A stretch of 64,000 bases of DNA from Lepidurus packardi (GCA_023053545.1 JAKZAN010000007.1:2356001-2420000); one strand, 5' to 3'; shown: positions 18,757 to 31,230, counted from the stretch's first letter. Translations and numbers: made by a program. Notes: generated by a model not told the origin, from the letters alone.

Positions 18757-18777
18757 AATAAATTTCATACAAATAAA
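18757..18777 (+). terminator. Two AATAAA poly(A) signals of PLRG1
   Basis: AATAAA occurs at 18757-18762 and again at 18772-18777, 60-80 nt after the PLRG1 stop and followed by a T/G-rich stretch. The convergent HSP90 gene ends at 19012. No equally clear signal for HSP90 was seen on the minus strand of this interval. Confidence 0.6.
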
Positions 18778-19011
18778 CTTCTGTGTTTTTGTGACCCATT
18801 ATATTGCAAAGCAATATTACACAACGTCTTTCATGTATGGGAGTTCCAGAAATGAACTTTTAATGAACAGATGAATTGTTTCATAAGGGAATGCCATTAC
18901 AATATGCTGAAATACGATATTTGAAGTGCTTATTCAAAGCGAACGGAAGAGTGGACAAAAACGCAAGAAAAGAAATAGACTAGCAGTCCAGCAATTCAAA
19001 AAAATCGTAAT

Positions 19012-21236
19012 TTAGTCTACTTCTTCCATACGTGAAGCATCTGCTGCGTCATCTTCCAAGGGTGGTATATCTTCTTTCATCTCATCGGCAACTCCGGAAG
19101 TGGTCTCATCTTCGTCAATACCCAAACCCAATTTGATCATGCGATAGATACGAGACGCATGGACTTGTGGATCTTCGAGACTGAAGCCGGAAGATAAGAG
19201 CGAAGTTTCAAAGAGCAACATAACCAAATCTTTGACGGCTTTGTCGTTCTTGTCGGCATCGGCCTTCTGTCGCAAGCTATCGACAATCGGATGATCAGGG
19301 TTGATTTCTAGGTGCTTTTTGGCTGCCATGTAACCCATTGTAGAGGTGTCACGCAAAGCTTGTGCTTTCATGATACGTTCCATATTGGCGGTCCAGCCAT
19401 ACTGGGAGGTGACAATACAGCAGGGGCTATCGACCAAACGGTTGGAAACGACGACTTTCTCGACCTTCTTGTCCAAGATATCCTTCATGACCTTGCAAAG
19501 GTTTTCAAACTTGGCCTTATTTTCTTCGAAAATCTTCTTGTCTTCCTCGTCTTCTGGCAATTCCAAACCTTCCTTAGTGACGGAAACCAGGGTCTTGCCT
19601 TCGTATTCCTTGAGCTGCTGGACGACGTACTCATCAATAGGCTCGATCATGTAGATCACCTCGAAGCCACGCTTCTTGACGCGCTCTACGAAGACGGAGT
19701 TGGCAACTTGGTCTTTGCTTTCGCCAGTGATGTAGTAGATGTGTTTCTGGTTATCCTTCATGCGGGAGACGTAGTCTTTGAAAGAGCACATCTCTTCACC
19801 GGATGCGGAAGTATAGAAGCGGAGGAAATCGGCCAACTTCTTGCGATTGGTGGTGTCTTCGTGGATGCCCAACTTGAGGTTCTTGGAAAATTGCTCGTAG
19901 AATTTCTTGTAGTTCTCCTTGTCCTCAGCAATCTCCTCGAAAAGCTCCATGCATTTCTTGACCAAATTCTTGCGAATGACTTTCAAGATTTTGTTTTGCT
20001 GGAGCATCTCACGGGAGATGTTAAGAGGTAAATCTTCAGAATCAACGACTCCCTTGACGAAGTTCAAATACTCAGGGACGAGCTCTTCGCAGTTTTCCAT
20101 GATGAAGACACGACGGACGTAGAGCTTGATGTGATTCTTGACCTTCTTGTTTTCAAAGAGATCGAAAGGAGAGCGACGAGGAACGAAAAGCAGAGCGCGG
20201 AATTCGAGCTGACCTTCAACCGAAAAGTGCTTAACAGCTAAATGATCTTCCCAGTCGTTGGTCAAAGATTTGTAGAATTCGCCGTACTCTTCTTGGCTAA
20301 TATCATCGGGATTGCGGGTCCAGAGTGGCTTGGTTTTGTTGAGCTCTTCATCCTCTGTGTACTTCTCTTTGATGGTCCTTTTCTTCTTCTTATCTTTTTC
20401 TTCTTCTTCGTCCTCGCCGACGTCTTCAACCTTGGGCTTGTCGTCTTCGGCTTTTTCTTCTTCATCCTTCTTCTCTTCCTCTTCTTCTTCTTCGATTTCC
20501 TTGTCGCGTTCCTTCTCAACGAGCAGCTTGATGGGATAGCCAATAAACTGAGAGTGCTTCTTGACGATTTCCTTGATCTTGCGCTCTTCCAGGTATTCGG
20601 CTTGATCTTCCTTTAGATGGAGGACAATCTTGGTACCACGGCCGAGGGGTTCGCCCGGATCGACACGAACGGTGAAGGAGCCACCAGCAGAGGATTCCCA
20701 GAGGTACTGTTCATCATCGTTGTGCTTGGAGACGACAGTGACGCGGTCTGCGACCAGGTAGGCGGAGTAGAAACCCACACCGAATTGACCAATCATGGAA
20801 ATATCGGCGCCAGCTTGGAGAGCTTCCATGAAGGCTTTGGTGCCGGACTTGGCGATGGTACCCAAATTGTTAACCAAGTCAGCTTTGGTCATACCAATGC
20901 CGGTATCGATGAGCGTCAAGGTGCGGTCATTCTTATTGGGGATGATCTTGATGTACAGTTCCTTGCCGGAGTCCAATTTGGTAGGATCCGTGAGAGATTC
21001 ATAACGGATTTTGTCCAAAGCCTGTAACAAGAGACGTCATTAAATAACAGCACTCAGCGTGTGAAAAAAGCGGGATATGAAGTTCAGCTTACATCAGATG
21101 CGTTCGAGATCAACTCACGAAGGAAGATTTCCTTGTTTGAATAAAAGGTGTTAATGATGAGGGACATCAACTGAGCGATCTCAGCCTGGAAGGCAAAGGT
21201 TTCCGCTTCATTATCCATGGTGACTTCTTCTGGCAT
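19012..21236 (-). CDS. Hsp90: Cytosolic heat shock protein HSP90 (Hsp83 type)
   Basis: ATP-dependent dimeric chaperone for kinases, steroid receptors and other clients. Two coding exons: 21236-21093 (48 codons, [20 protein letters not shown] onward) and 21021-19012 (670 codons), 717 aa in all, the same length as fly Hsp83. The GHKL ATPase domain has [27 protein letters not shown] and [18 protein letters not shown] charged acidic linker of Glu/Lys/Asp runs at about residues 215-265, then the middle domain ([20 protein letters not shown]) and the C-terminal dimer domain ending MEEVD, which binds TPR co-chaperones and marks the cytosolic form. Codon use is biased toward C/G third positions, unlike its neighbours, as for a strongly expressed gene. 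This bias also leaves long spurious open frames on the opposite strand. Confidence 0.98.
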
Positions 21237-21632
21237 CTAGAAGGAAAACTCTTGTTAACGAAATAACTAGAAAAGCAGCACTTCATAGAAAATCCTATAT
21301 ATCAAGTGCTCCCTTAAGTTTTGCATAGAGAACTGATTGTTCTGGAAGGCCAAACCGACGCCAGCCACTGCCCTTTGTCCTCGTGGCCGGTTACGAATTT
21401 GACAAGACTTAAACTTATGAATAATACAAAAACGAAACATTTAAAATATTAATTTAAAAAGCCTATCACGATCGAGAACAAGAACTTTGAACTGAAAACT
21501 GAAAAAAGTTAGAGGTACGCTTGGCCTAACGTTTCAAATACGATTCCGGCTTCCCCAGTTCTCAATAACTTCGGACATTTTACAACTAACTTAAGTACTA
21601 TTTAAATAACACATTGCAGATACGCTGCTTAC
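21237..21632 (-). other. HSP90 5'UTR intron
   Basis: A GTAAGC donor follows TTCGTTAAG at 21633 and the acceptor CTTCTAG ends immediately before the ATG. The intron is 396 nt, longer than most introns here. Fly Hsp83 is also known to carry a 5'UTR intron, so this arrangement is familiar for an arthropod HSP90. Confidence 0.75.
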
Positions 21633-21769
21633 CTTAACGAAGTTGTAGTCCAGTCGGGAATTGAGCGAACAAAGATATTAACACAAGATTTGAAAAAACA
21701 GTGTAACCCCACGAGCTTGGCACGAAGGCTTACGCTTGAATCTTACCGGTACACGCGGTATAAGCGCTT

Positions 21770-21918
21770 CTATATAGCTTGGCCGTTGTTGCCAGAACGT
21801 TCTAGAAGGTTCTAGAGGACATGGCCTGCAAAGCCCGCCTTTCTCTATCCGGTTCGAAGCTTCCAGACCAATAACGTTCAATTACCCGAAACGCGGGAAA
21901 ACAAAGATGTTTCCAGAA
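21770..21918 (-). promoter_or_regulatory. HSP90 core promoter with three heat-shock-element clusters
   Basis: On the minus strand a TATA box (GCTATATAGA, about 21769-21778) lies about 140 bp before the 5'UTR donor. Upstream are arrays of inverted nGAAn pentamers: AGAAcgTTCtaGAAggTTCt (21792-21818, at least four perfect blocks), GAAgcTTCcaGA (21856-21868) and GATgtTTCcaGAA (21906-21918). A CCAAT motif follows the second cluster at about 21868. These are textbook HSF binding arrays and imply heat or proteotoxic-stress induction on top of constitutive expression. Confidence 0.88.
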
Positions 21919-22248
21919 CAAGAACTGGATTGACAAGCATACTTGTTCACTAACGCGTCAGTAGTTTATTTTCGGCTTCCATACTAGGACTTGCTTGTAC
22001 GTGTTAAGTGATGTTACAACCTTCTTATAGGTCTGATCGTATAAAACTTTATCGACTAAAATATTTTACCGTTCAAATTGTAACCGAGGGTAATAATTTA
22101 ATGAAATGAACGCAAGAGAAACAATTCGCTCTCAAAACATCATGTATTGATGTCGAGGCCGTACAGCACATTCGATGCCATACATAACCTTATACTTAAA
22201 CTTTCCCTTTTGCCAATTATCCCCCTCTACCCAACACACACACAGGTA
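21919..22248. other. Intergenic between HSP90 promoter and ABCE1 3' end
   Basis: About 330 bp holding the upstream flank of HSP90 and the ABCE1 3'UTR, with an acaca run near 22236. No gene was found. Confidence 0.5.
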
Positions 22249-24785
22249 TTAATCTTCCAGGAAAAAGTAATTCCCCGACTTCTTTTGGTCAACATCTTTC
22301 ACGGAATTGAGTTTGTTAATACGCGGCCGGAAGTTATTCGGGTCTCGACGGAAAGTGATGCACAACATTTCCAAAAATCGATTCATTCCAGGTAACAATC
22401 CTTGGGGGGCATGAGCTTCAGCGTATATTGATGGTTGACCTTCAAAAACAATCACGCGGTCTGACAAATAAGTCGCCATGATGAAATCGTGTTCTACCAC
22501 AAAGCCGGTTTTCTTTGCGTGCAAAATGAAACTATAGGTGTGAAAAAAAAGTGTCAACATAACAGACAATTTGCTCTAATGGAAATTGCTACCGTTTAAT
22601 AACTTTTGCCGCAACCAAACGCTGCTCGGAGTCGAGATAAGCCGAAGGTTCATCGATAAGATACACGTCAGCCGGCTTGCCTAAGCAAAGGGTAATAGCA
22701 ACGCGTTGGAGTTCACCACCAGATAAGTTCTGTACTTCTTGATCAATAATGTCTTCGATTTTTAAAGGCTTCATAACATCAGCAATAAACTGTGAATACA
22801 GAAGCGCATTTAGGATGCAGCATACTCAAAATTTCCAGTAAATACTTGTGGATGTGTGTAAGCGTCCCGAATTTTGTCGTGAAGCAAATGACGCACCGTG
22901 CCTTGTGCTTTGGGACTAATTTTCTGCGGCTTGTAGCTAATGTTCAAAGAAGGCACGTCAGCTAAATTAAAAATGTTTCACAAAGGTTCATAAAATATTT
23001 ATTGAGTACCAGATCCGGGGTCCGGTACCAACCGTCCTGCCATTAGTCGAATCAGAGTTGTTTTGCCTGTCCCATTTTCTCCCAAGAGAACCACGATCTC
23101 CGAATCCGTGAAAGTACCAGACTCGACAACTAACTTAAAGTCGCCTAAAGTTTTCTGCATAGCAGGATATTCGTAGTGTCTCATTCGTTTGATTTCTTCC
23201 TCAGTCGCTGATTCAGCAACACGGAATACTAGCGACTCTTCACGGAAACGAAGATTCTCGGTTGGGACATATCCATCCAAGAAAATGTTAATGCCTTAAA
23301 CGAAAATTAAGGTTGTAGATAACGAAGTAAAACATAATCAACGATGTACCTTCTCGCACGGAGAAAGGCATGGTAACAACACCGTAGACTCCGGGGATCC
23401 CGTACAAGCAGCAGATAAAATCCGACAAATAATCTAGTACGGATAAATCGTGTTCAACTACGATGATGTACCTAGAATAAATTTGTTGTTTTTCAAACCG
23501 ACAACGAGGAAAAGGTGACTAAATATATTAGGATAATGAGAGAGTGAAAGGCTGCCTAAACAACAGACCCTTTTCAAGCATCACATCGCACAAATTCGTC
23601 TTATCAGCTGTTAGAATATCAAAGATGAAAGAAGAGATGTCGGTAAAAATCCGTTCAGATTGAGGACGGATTTGTGCGACATAGCAATATGGGAATGGAA
23701 ATTCCTATACCGTGCTTAGTTTTTTTTTTTTTTTTTTTAATCTATTTTAAGCTAAGGGTTAAGAGTAATAAAGTAATACTTGTCTGGGTGTATGAGTGAG
23801 CGAATGCTCAACGCAGCATTTAGTCGCTGTTTTACGTCGAGGTAACTGGACGGTTCGTCAAACATGAAGATGTCAGCACTCTGAATGCACACAATGGCAA
23901 TGGCAAAACGTTGCAGTTCCCCTCCGGAGAGTTCATCAACTTTTCGCTGCTTCAAGTTGTTAAGATCTTAAATATAAACAGTACTTATCCTAAAAAATTT
24001 GGGAAGGCGATTATGAGAGTGTTTACCGAGAGTAGTGCAAATGTGCACTTCATTTCCTGCTTCCGCTTTCTTTTCGAGCAATTCGCCCACTGAACCCTTT
24101 ACCGCTTTGGGTATCTGGTCCACATACTGAGGCTTAACAACGGCTTTCAAGTTATCTTCAAGAATTTTGGTGAAATAGTTCTGCAGCTCTGAGCCTCGAA
24201 AGTGAGCCAATACTTCGGACCATTCAGGTGGGTCCTACGATGCAATCAATAAGTCAGTAATAACAAAACAACTATAGTTGCCATAATACTTTAAACCGTC
24301 CCAAGTTGGGCTTTTGCTTCCCTGCCAAAATTTTTAAGGCCGTGGATTTGCCAATACCGTTGGTCCCTACAAGCCCAAGAACTTCCCCTGGACGTGGAAT
24401 AGGCAACCTGTGTAACTTGAAGGAGTTTTGAGAATAACGATGCGTAGTATCCTTCTCCAAGTTACTGGGCAAATTGATGATAGTGATGGCTTCAAACGGA
24501 CATTTCTGTTTAAAAATTATTCGCAAGTTAAGGACATAAAATGTAAGGTAGCAGAAAACTTACTTTGATGCATATTCCGCAACCAATACAGAGACTTTCC
24601 GAAATAATGGCAATTTTATCGTTGGGCGTAACTTCTATGCAAAGTTTTCCCATTCGTACTACCGGACAGTATTTCTTGCATTCTTGTCGGCAACGCTTGG
24701 GTTTGCATTTATCACTGCTGACAATGGCAATCCTAGTTAGCTTGTCGGTTTCTTCAGTCGCTCTCTTCCTTGCTGCGGCAGCCAT
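22249..24785 (-). CDS. ABCE1: ABCE1 ribosome-recycling ATPase (RLI1/Pixie)
   Basis: Iron-sulfur ATPase that splits 80S ribosomes into subunits after termination and links to initiation factors. Nine exons close in frame to 611 aa: 24785-24564, 24505-24290, 24234-24027, 23966-23780, 23471-23350, 23294-23010, 22961-22846, 22789-22593, 22531-22249. N-terminal Fe-S domain: [16 protein letters not shown] and [16 protein letters not shown] supply the eight cluster cysteines. ABC domain 1: [35 protein letters not shown] domain 2: [31 protein letters not shown]. The C-terminus [26 protein letters not shown] is nearly invariant in eukaryotes. A CAG acceptor 5 nt before the ATG suggests an untranslated first exon. 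Intron 4 (23472-23779) contains a long T run. Confidence 0.97.
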
Positions 24786-27700
24786 TGTGCCTGAAAAGCA
24801 CGGAAATATTAAAGTATTAATCTGTTGTCTCTTTCCAAGATTTTTTAAATACACAAATACAAAAAACGCACGTGTGGGATTTTTCAAGTTATTCTTATTT
24901 AACGTCGGTTAATTTCATATGGTTTTACGCGTACTTCTCACATAACATGATCGAAGACTGAGAATGTTAATAAAATAGGCTTGTTGTTAGGAAAACGTCA
25001 GAAAAACATAAAAATATTGCAAAAGTTTACCTAGCCTAACCCACGTCCACGTTAGAAAGAGTCAAAGAGTGGAAATTCAGTCCACAAATCCAGTCCCCAA
25101 TTGGGTTACTTTGCAGAGGGCCTCCGCTAGAATTTACGTTAAGTTCGATAGGAATGCCGAAACGCTAGGAAGCTCGGTATTTATTATAATGAACCGCCCA
25201 ATTCGGAAAGCTTTCTTAATGTTTACTGTTCTAAACGGGCATATGGTGTACCAAAACAGAGTTTTAGAATGCTATCCATAATTAAAAAACATCGAATACC
25301 CAGATGTTAGTAATACATTAATTCTAACTTAGGGCGTGAACTAGGCAGACTTTATTGTTCATTCGCGGTTTATATAGAACCTAGGGAACGCCCATTCTCT
25401 GGAACCACGATATTACCCCCGACGTCCTTCTCTGCAAGTCCTGATTTGTGTCCAACTAGCCTGGTGAGAAAAGGTTTCAGTTGTTTTCGGCCCTTGCACT
25501 TGTTAAAAGGAAGCCCGCAGGCGCAAATCTCTCTGGATTGTACACACCACAAAGACCATAGCTTGAGCTCTTCGAGGGCGTCGCATTCCATTACGTATTT
25601 GTTTACTGTGTAGTTCAGAGTACAGTCTCGTTGTTCTCCTAATTTTTAATGTTCATTTGTACTTCTATCGAATCTCTTGGATCCATTATTTTGTAACGGC
25701 GTCGACAAGTTATGGTTTAATCTTAATCCTTAAAGTAGGTAAGTCGTACAGACTTTGTGCGTTTTCAACTTGACCTTTCTTTCATGTGTGGTCACTTCCC
25801 CCCCTCCAAACTCCCCGCTCTCTCTTTATTTTAGTCCCACGCAGGACCAAAAAGAGTGGGCTACATTCCGTGTGTATTCTTGCTTCTAGAAAACGTAGAT
25901 GAAGGGACACAAATGGATCGTATTAATCGAGAAAAAAGGCAAATCAGCTCCCAGTATCAGGTTACTGGCTAGTTTACAGCTGCGGTTTTAATGCATAGCT
26001 TGGGAAAAGCGTAGCTTTGTTAGGCTCCCTTACCTGTCGTGAGAAAACCAGGTCTATAATCAGTGTGTCTATTAACATTCTTTAATGTTCGGGGGTGGTG
26101 TCCATCGTAAAGCACATCTCGTACGTGTGATCACGCTTCACATAGTTCCGTATCCGTAGTACTACGTTCTACATCCGTGTGAATTTTCTAAACAGTACAA
26201 AAGTGTGTAACTGTCCAGCTTTCGGCTTTTTTTTTCTGAACTCCGACTCCTAATGCATTTGTTAAGTCGGTTTTTTTTTATTATTAAGGAACTGCCCCTG
26301 CATATTAAATACCATTTCCGGCGTTTAATATGGACGCCGTGCTTTGAAAATCCATAACTTGGACTGCCAACTTGGACTTGTTCTTCGTAGTTTGCTTAAA
26401 AAAAGGTATACCCTCATTCGCAGCAGAATTGAGATCAAGGTATGCAGGTTTTACTTCAACTTCTTATTTATCCTTCTCGAGAAGAGCTGCTCAACAATAC
26501 TCAGCCGGTTACAAGGAAAAGTAAGGGAAAAAAGCTTCCTTTACAAACAGCTTTTGATGTAAAATGCTTTGTGGGAGGATGGAATTGCAACCTTAATTGT
26601 ATCTCAGAATTCCATATGAGATGAAACTGCAATTGGTATTGTCATTCCTATGCGTTGTTTTAGCCAAGCCCCCATTCTCACGGCACTCACGCGGGAATTT
26701 GAGAAAGAGAGAACCACCCTTCCATTCCCCAGTAGCTAAAAGCCGGGAGCACTTGGAAACTACGTCTTTTCCCTTTGCTTGAAGGCAAAAAGCAGTTCTT
26801 CCGCTCGTACGGTGCCTTAAAAAGAAGCAGAAATTATTTTGTAAACAAACTATTGAAAACCCAGACTGCCGAGCCTTGCCGAAAGACAAAGGTCCAGTCT
26901 TTGTCGAGGGTCAGGGTTGTTTTGTTTACGTATGGCGTCGCATTCTCCGGCCCTTGCCATAACCTTGAAGGTCTATAATCAGTCGTAAAGAGGATTTTTT
27001 AGATGCACACGATTCTCGTTGCCGAAGTGGATCCTGCGTCATCGTTTACACAAAAAGATGGTCGTTCGGTCGTTTCGTCCCTCAACTAGTGCTCTAAGGC
27101 TTCCTTTTATCCCTATGCTCCTGGAAACGAATGAAGAAACCCGTAGGGCAACCTTCTGCTTGTACCGTCCACTTATGTCTGAAGGAAAAAATAAACAATT
27201 ATTATGATAATTCAAGTGTAAAAAAAACTTGCTGCTAGACAAACGTGGCCAAGTTCCTCATAGAAAGCTCTGGTGACGCTGTCCTTTACCGGGGAAAATC
27301 TATGGTTAGGCTTGATCCAAATAAGTTCCCTGATTCCAGAATCAGGTGTCAGTGACCTACGCTTTTTTTGTCACGTCGTTTGAGTAGAAAATAGCATACA
27401 GCGACCTAAAGTTCAGTTATTGAGGATCAAAGAACGTAAAAACCCTGTCCGGTTTTGTTGAGCGGTTAGAAAACGCACGCCAGTCCTCCGTAACAGGAAC
27501 AAGGAGGACATGCAAGTGCATTTTACCGGGTTCCGTTAGTGCGTAACGAGCTATACGGATGGGTTGCACTTATGATAAGGCTGTTTTGTTACCAATTTGG
27601 CAATGAGATTTGGTAGTAGAGTAAAGTTACGGTTTGCTGGCAGTAGCGAACATGGAAATCGAGGTTGTCATGCATGCTTGATCCGTAAATATCGGCACTT

Positions 27701-28115
27701 GTATGGTGCTTCCCTTTCCTTCTCCAGAGTTAGCCTCTTTAGGAGTGGGACGCTTTCTCTTTGACGCGTCTTTCTATAGCAGCACCGAAGCCAGTGGCTC
27801 TTGCCTTTCAACTCTATTCCACCAGCTGTAACCCACCTTGCCGGACTCACATCCTTTACGTTGCTCTCGAGTTGCTCATTTTTATCCTACAAGTCTGATT
27901 TAACTCTATCCTTGGGCAACCTGAAACTATTTTCTTTTGTGTGTGTTCGGTTTATCTGCATGGAGTTTTCCGTGTTGTGTTGAAATTGTGACTGACTCCA
28001 ACTTTGATCCTTGTAGAAATCGCAACACTGAATCTCGTAGCTATGGATTAATGAACCGCTGCGCTCACGTTTGATAAATTCCTTGTCCTGATTGTATCAC
28101 CGTAGAGAGAAAACA
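24786..28115. other. 3.3-kb interval between ABCE1 and RAB3IP-like genes
   Basis: These genes are head to head, so both promoters and untranslated exons lie here. A T-rich run sits near 26220-26280. Apart from one doubtful terminal exon at 25370-25638 no coding exon can be supported; the open frames at 26344-26978 and 27019-27242 have no recognisable family features. Confidence 0.45.
25370..25638 (-). CDS. Doubtful terminal exon of an unrecognised protein
   Basis: On the minus strand an acceptor AAAATTAG at 25639 is followed by 89 open codons ending in TAA, and an AATAAA lies about 20 nt after the stop. The product is rich in Cys and Lys (MECDALEELKLWSLWCVQSR, ICACGLPFNKCKGRK). I do not recognise it, and no upstream exon was identified. 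The paired acceptor and poly(A) signal are the only reasons to list it; it may be chance. Confidence 0.22.
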
Positions 28116-30691
28116 ATGGGCGTCGAAGCGGAAATCCAGGCACATTCTCAACCTCTTTTTACTCGCCCCATTGCCGCCAATCACCACCGTACCGAGAGTA
28201 ATACGAGCACGGCATCGTTGCAGAGTCAAGCCTCTTCGTCGCTAGAAACAGAATCTCAGACTTCGTCGTCATGGTCAAGTTCTCATTCAGATATTTCGAG
28301 CAGTCTCAACCACCCCGCAGATAACTATAAGATTCCCGAGAGTAAAATTCTAGCATGGAACTGCGCTAACGAAGGGTTCCCCCCTCGACCTTCATCGCCG
28401 GATGTGGTGGTGTCACGGAAGAGCGAATTAGCCCTTCCTCTCAACCCCAAATACTTGCACTCCTACAACAAAGATTCTCGCTTGCCGGATATTCAAGAAA
28501 TGAACCAACTTAACAATACGGGCTCTGCGATCTCACCGAATACTAAGGCGATATCCATGACGCAATTGTATCAAGCATCGGGTAATGGAATGGAAAATGT
28601 TGAAACATTGAAACACATTCTCAGCCAAACCCAAGAAGCATTAGTTCATCGCACCGAAGAAGTAGAGCGTTTAAACCGCATTCGGAACGACGTAGAAGAA
28701 GAACTGCGAGAACTGACTGCCAGTCTCTTTGAAGTAGGTTCAAACCCCTTTTCTATTCCCTAGTTTGCTCTTGTAGTATGATCCAGTCATGAGTTATGAT
28801 AGCGTCATCTTATCATTCAACGAGCTTCTGTTCGTGATCCATAGCGTTCTACTTGCGTCACCGGGAAAGAAAACTGACTTTAGCATCAGCGAAAAACAAA
28901 CATAATAACCGATTTATTGGTTTTCTAAGCAGCTGCAGTGAAAGGCTTAATTGTATATTTTTACGGGATTAGGGAGTATCTTTTCTGCAGTAAAAAACAA
29001 ATAAGATACATATAACATAAAAAAAACCTTGACATTCTAGTGTTAATGCAATTAGCTTGACAGTCTTTGCTTTCTGACTTTTACTGTTTATTCTCGCACG
29101 AAAGGAATGTCGAAAGAAAACCCAGCGTCAGAGAAATCGAGTTTTATATAACTTTCTCTCCGAATATTTTTTTGGAACCGGAAAAGGGCGGGGCGTTCTT
29201 AATCAAGATTTACTTTAATGGCGGCTTATCAATTTGTAATGGTGTTCTGTTTCATTGGCCCTTTTCTACTGCTCGCCATAACGTTAAATGGTTTTCCCTT
29301 TACGGTTTCTTGTTGAAGTTATTTTCTGGAGTCGGAAGTTTTCATGAGTAAACTTAGTGTGAGTGCAAAAGAGTTAGAATGGGAAATCGATAAGTATGTT
29401 TCAACTATAGAACTGGTAAGGGAGCAATTTACATTGAAGCTAAATTAGGCTCATTTGCGTATGCTTTCTATGATTATAGCTGTATCACATGTCCTTGACG
29501 TTCGTCCCTGATGAACGCATGAACACGTGTGGGCGGATTCTTCAGGGTTAGATGGCTTGTGAGCAAATAGGAGGGAAAAAGTTACATTTACTTATGCCTT
29601 TTCCATTTCCTTATTTCTAGGAAGCACATGCCATGGTACGTGAAGCTAATGAAAAACGTGCGGCTGCAGAGAAAGCCTTACGAGAGTCCAACATGCAAGT
29701 GGAAGTTTTGCAAGCGGAAGTAGCGGCCCTCAAAACCTTAGTACTCACATCAACGCCTAGTCGTCCTAATCCGCATTTGCATCCCCAGATCGATAGCAAA
29801 CCGAACTCAGTCACCAAGAATGGTATGCTACTATCAAAAATTGTTCTCACGGTTGAGAAAATACTAAAACCTTGGAATATTGCGTATCAAGGTATGAAGA
29901 TCTTTTCCCGGCATCGTCGCGGGACTTCGGATTGCGATCTGAAGTATGGCAGAAAACCTTCTCCTACACGTTCTCCTGATCGTGAAACCAGCGTAACTGC
30001 TACACCTCCAAGTGTCGATCCGGATCATTCGGATGGTTTTATGGCGGGTAATGGTGAGCGAGATGTTGATCCTCTCTTCTACCGGGAGTTCCAAATATGG
30101 AAGGCAGAACCTACTTTGAGTCGTACACATCAATTTATGGCCCGCGTGTACACCGAAGATATGGATTTGTGTCTGAATTTCCCGAATGATGACTTAAGTC
30201 GACAAGTACGTGAAGCGGTAGAGACCAACTGCATGTATGTTGAAGAAATCGGTGACAAAACCAAAAGTCAATTCCCCAAGTAAGTTTCGTATAGTTTTCT
30301 ATAGTGTACACGATACTTAATCTACACGGTTGTCACTAGGAAATGTGCTTTGCTGGAAACATCTCGTATTTGTCGCTATAGAATGAAGTTGGAAGGTGAA
30401 GATCAGTGGCACTACATATCTCAACTCTGTCGCAATAGGGTAAACTAGTCAAGTAAATCCGTGGAATAATCTCAAGTGCAATTTGCCTTATTTAGATTAC
30501 CGCGGTGTGTGACTTTTTTACCTATCTACGTTATATACAACTCGGCCTAGTCAAAGCTCCAGGTAACCCCATTCTCGTAAAGGAAAGAAAATACTAATGA
30601 TGTGTGTTCTTTTTTCACAGCTAATGAAATGTACTGGGAAATTGTCCGTTTGCGAAAGCAAATGATGTTAGCAAGATTGGGGTTAATGTAA
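28116..30691 (+). CDS. Rabin8/GRAB-like Rab guanine-nucleotide exchange factor (Sec2 domain)
   Basis: Relative of RAB3IP (Rabin8) and RAB3IL1, which activate Rab8/Rab3 in exocytosis and cilium building. Exons: 28116-28733, 29621-30279, 30340-30439, 30496-30562, 30621-30691 (504 aa). Residues 1-160 are Ser/Thr-rich and probably disordered. The Sec2 coiled coil follows: EELRELTASLFEEAHAMVRE, EKRAAAEKALRESNMQVEVL, QAEVAALKTLVL. C-terminal features match Rabin8: FYREFQIWKAEPTLSRTHQF, YTEDMDLCLNFP, KKCALLETSRICRYRMKLEG, VCDFFTYLRYIQQLGL-like and MYWEIVRLRKQMMLARLGL. Exon 2 contains an in-frame 69-nt segment with GT-AG ends (29823-29891) that may be an optional intron (481 aa if removed). The TAA stop overlaps a GTAAGT donor, so a further 3' exon is possible. 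Confidence 0.9.
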
Positions 30692-31230
30692 GTTATTTTA
30701 ACAGAAGTGTTATATGAGATTTGAGGAACTTTATCGAAAGAAAATCTACTTTTTTTAATATTTGTAAAACTACCCATTGTTTCATGCCTCTTCCACCACG
30801 TCTTGTTTCCTTTTTTAAAAACGATTTTGATCTTAAACATATTTCTCGTTACTTTTCAAACCTACGCTTCCCGTTGTGGTGCCAAATGTTTGTTGGAATG
30901 AGATGAGGAGTTACACCTGAGATTACAAGGTAGTTTGTAGGGTTACTGGAATCCCACCAGTTTTATAAAGGGATTGAAATTAGATGTCTTCCTTTGAATT
31001 CCAATTCTTAAAATCTTCAACTACCCCAAATTGTGTACGGATGTATCTTTACCCATTTGGTAGTAGTAGTCGGGATAGAGCGAGAGCGAGTAACTTACTG
31101 TGTTAAATTTCCGTGTTAGTGTTAAGAAAATCTGTGGCGAAAGAGCAGGTCTCGTCCGTGGTAAAATCACATATACAATAAAACACATGTAGTCAAAAGT
31201 GTAAAGTGTATCTTCAATTTACAACGAACA
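30692..31230. other. Convergent 3' interval, RAB3IP-like / AKAP17A-like
   Basis: About 540 bp holding both 3'UTRs. On the minus strand an AATAAA is not obvious near 31230. No gene is visible. Confidence 0.5.

Noticed and set aside
19312-21027. Long open frames on the plus strand opposite HSP90 (up to 239 codons)
   Set aside because: They are shadows of the biased HSP90 codon use on the minus strand; their products (Val/Leu/Phe-rich) match no family.
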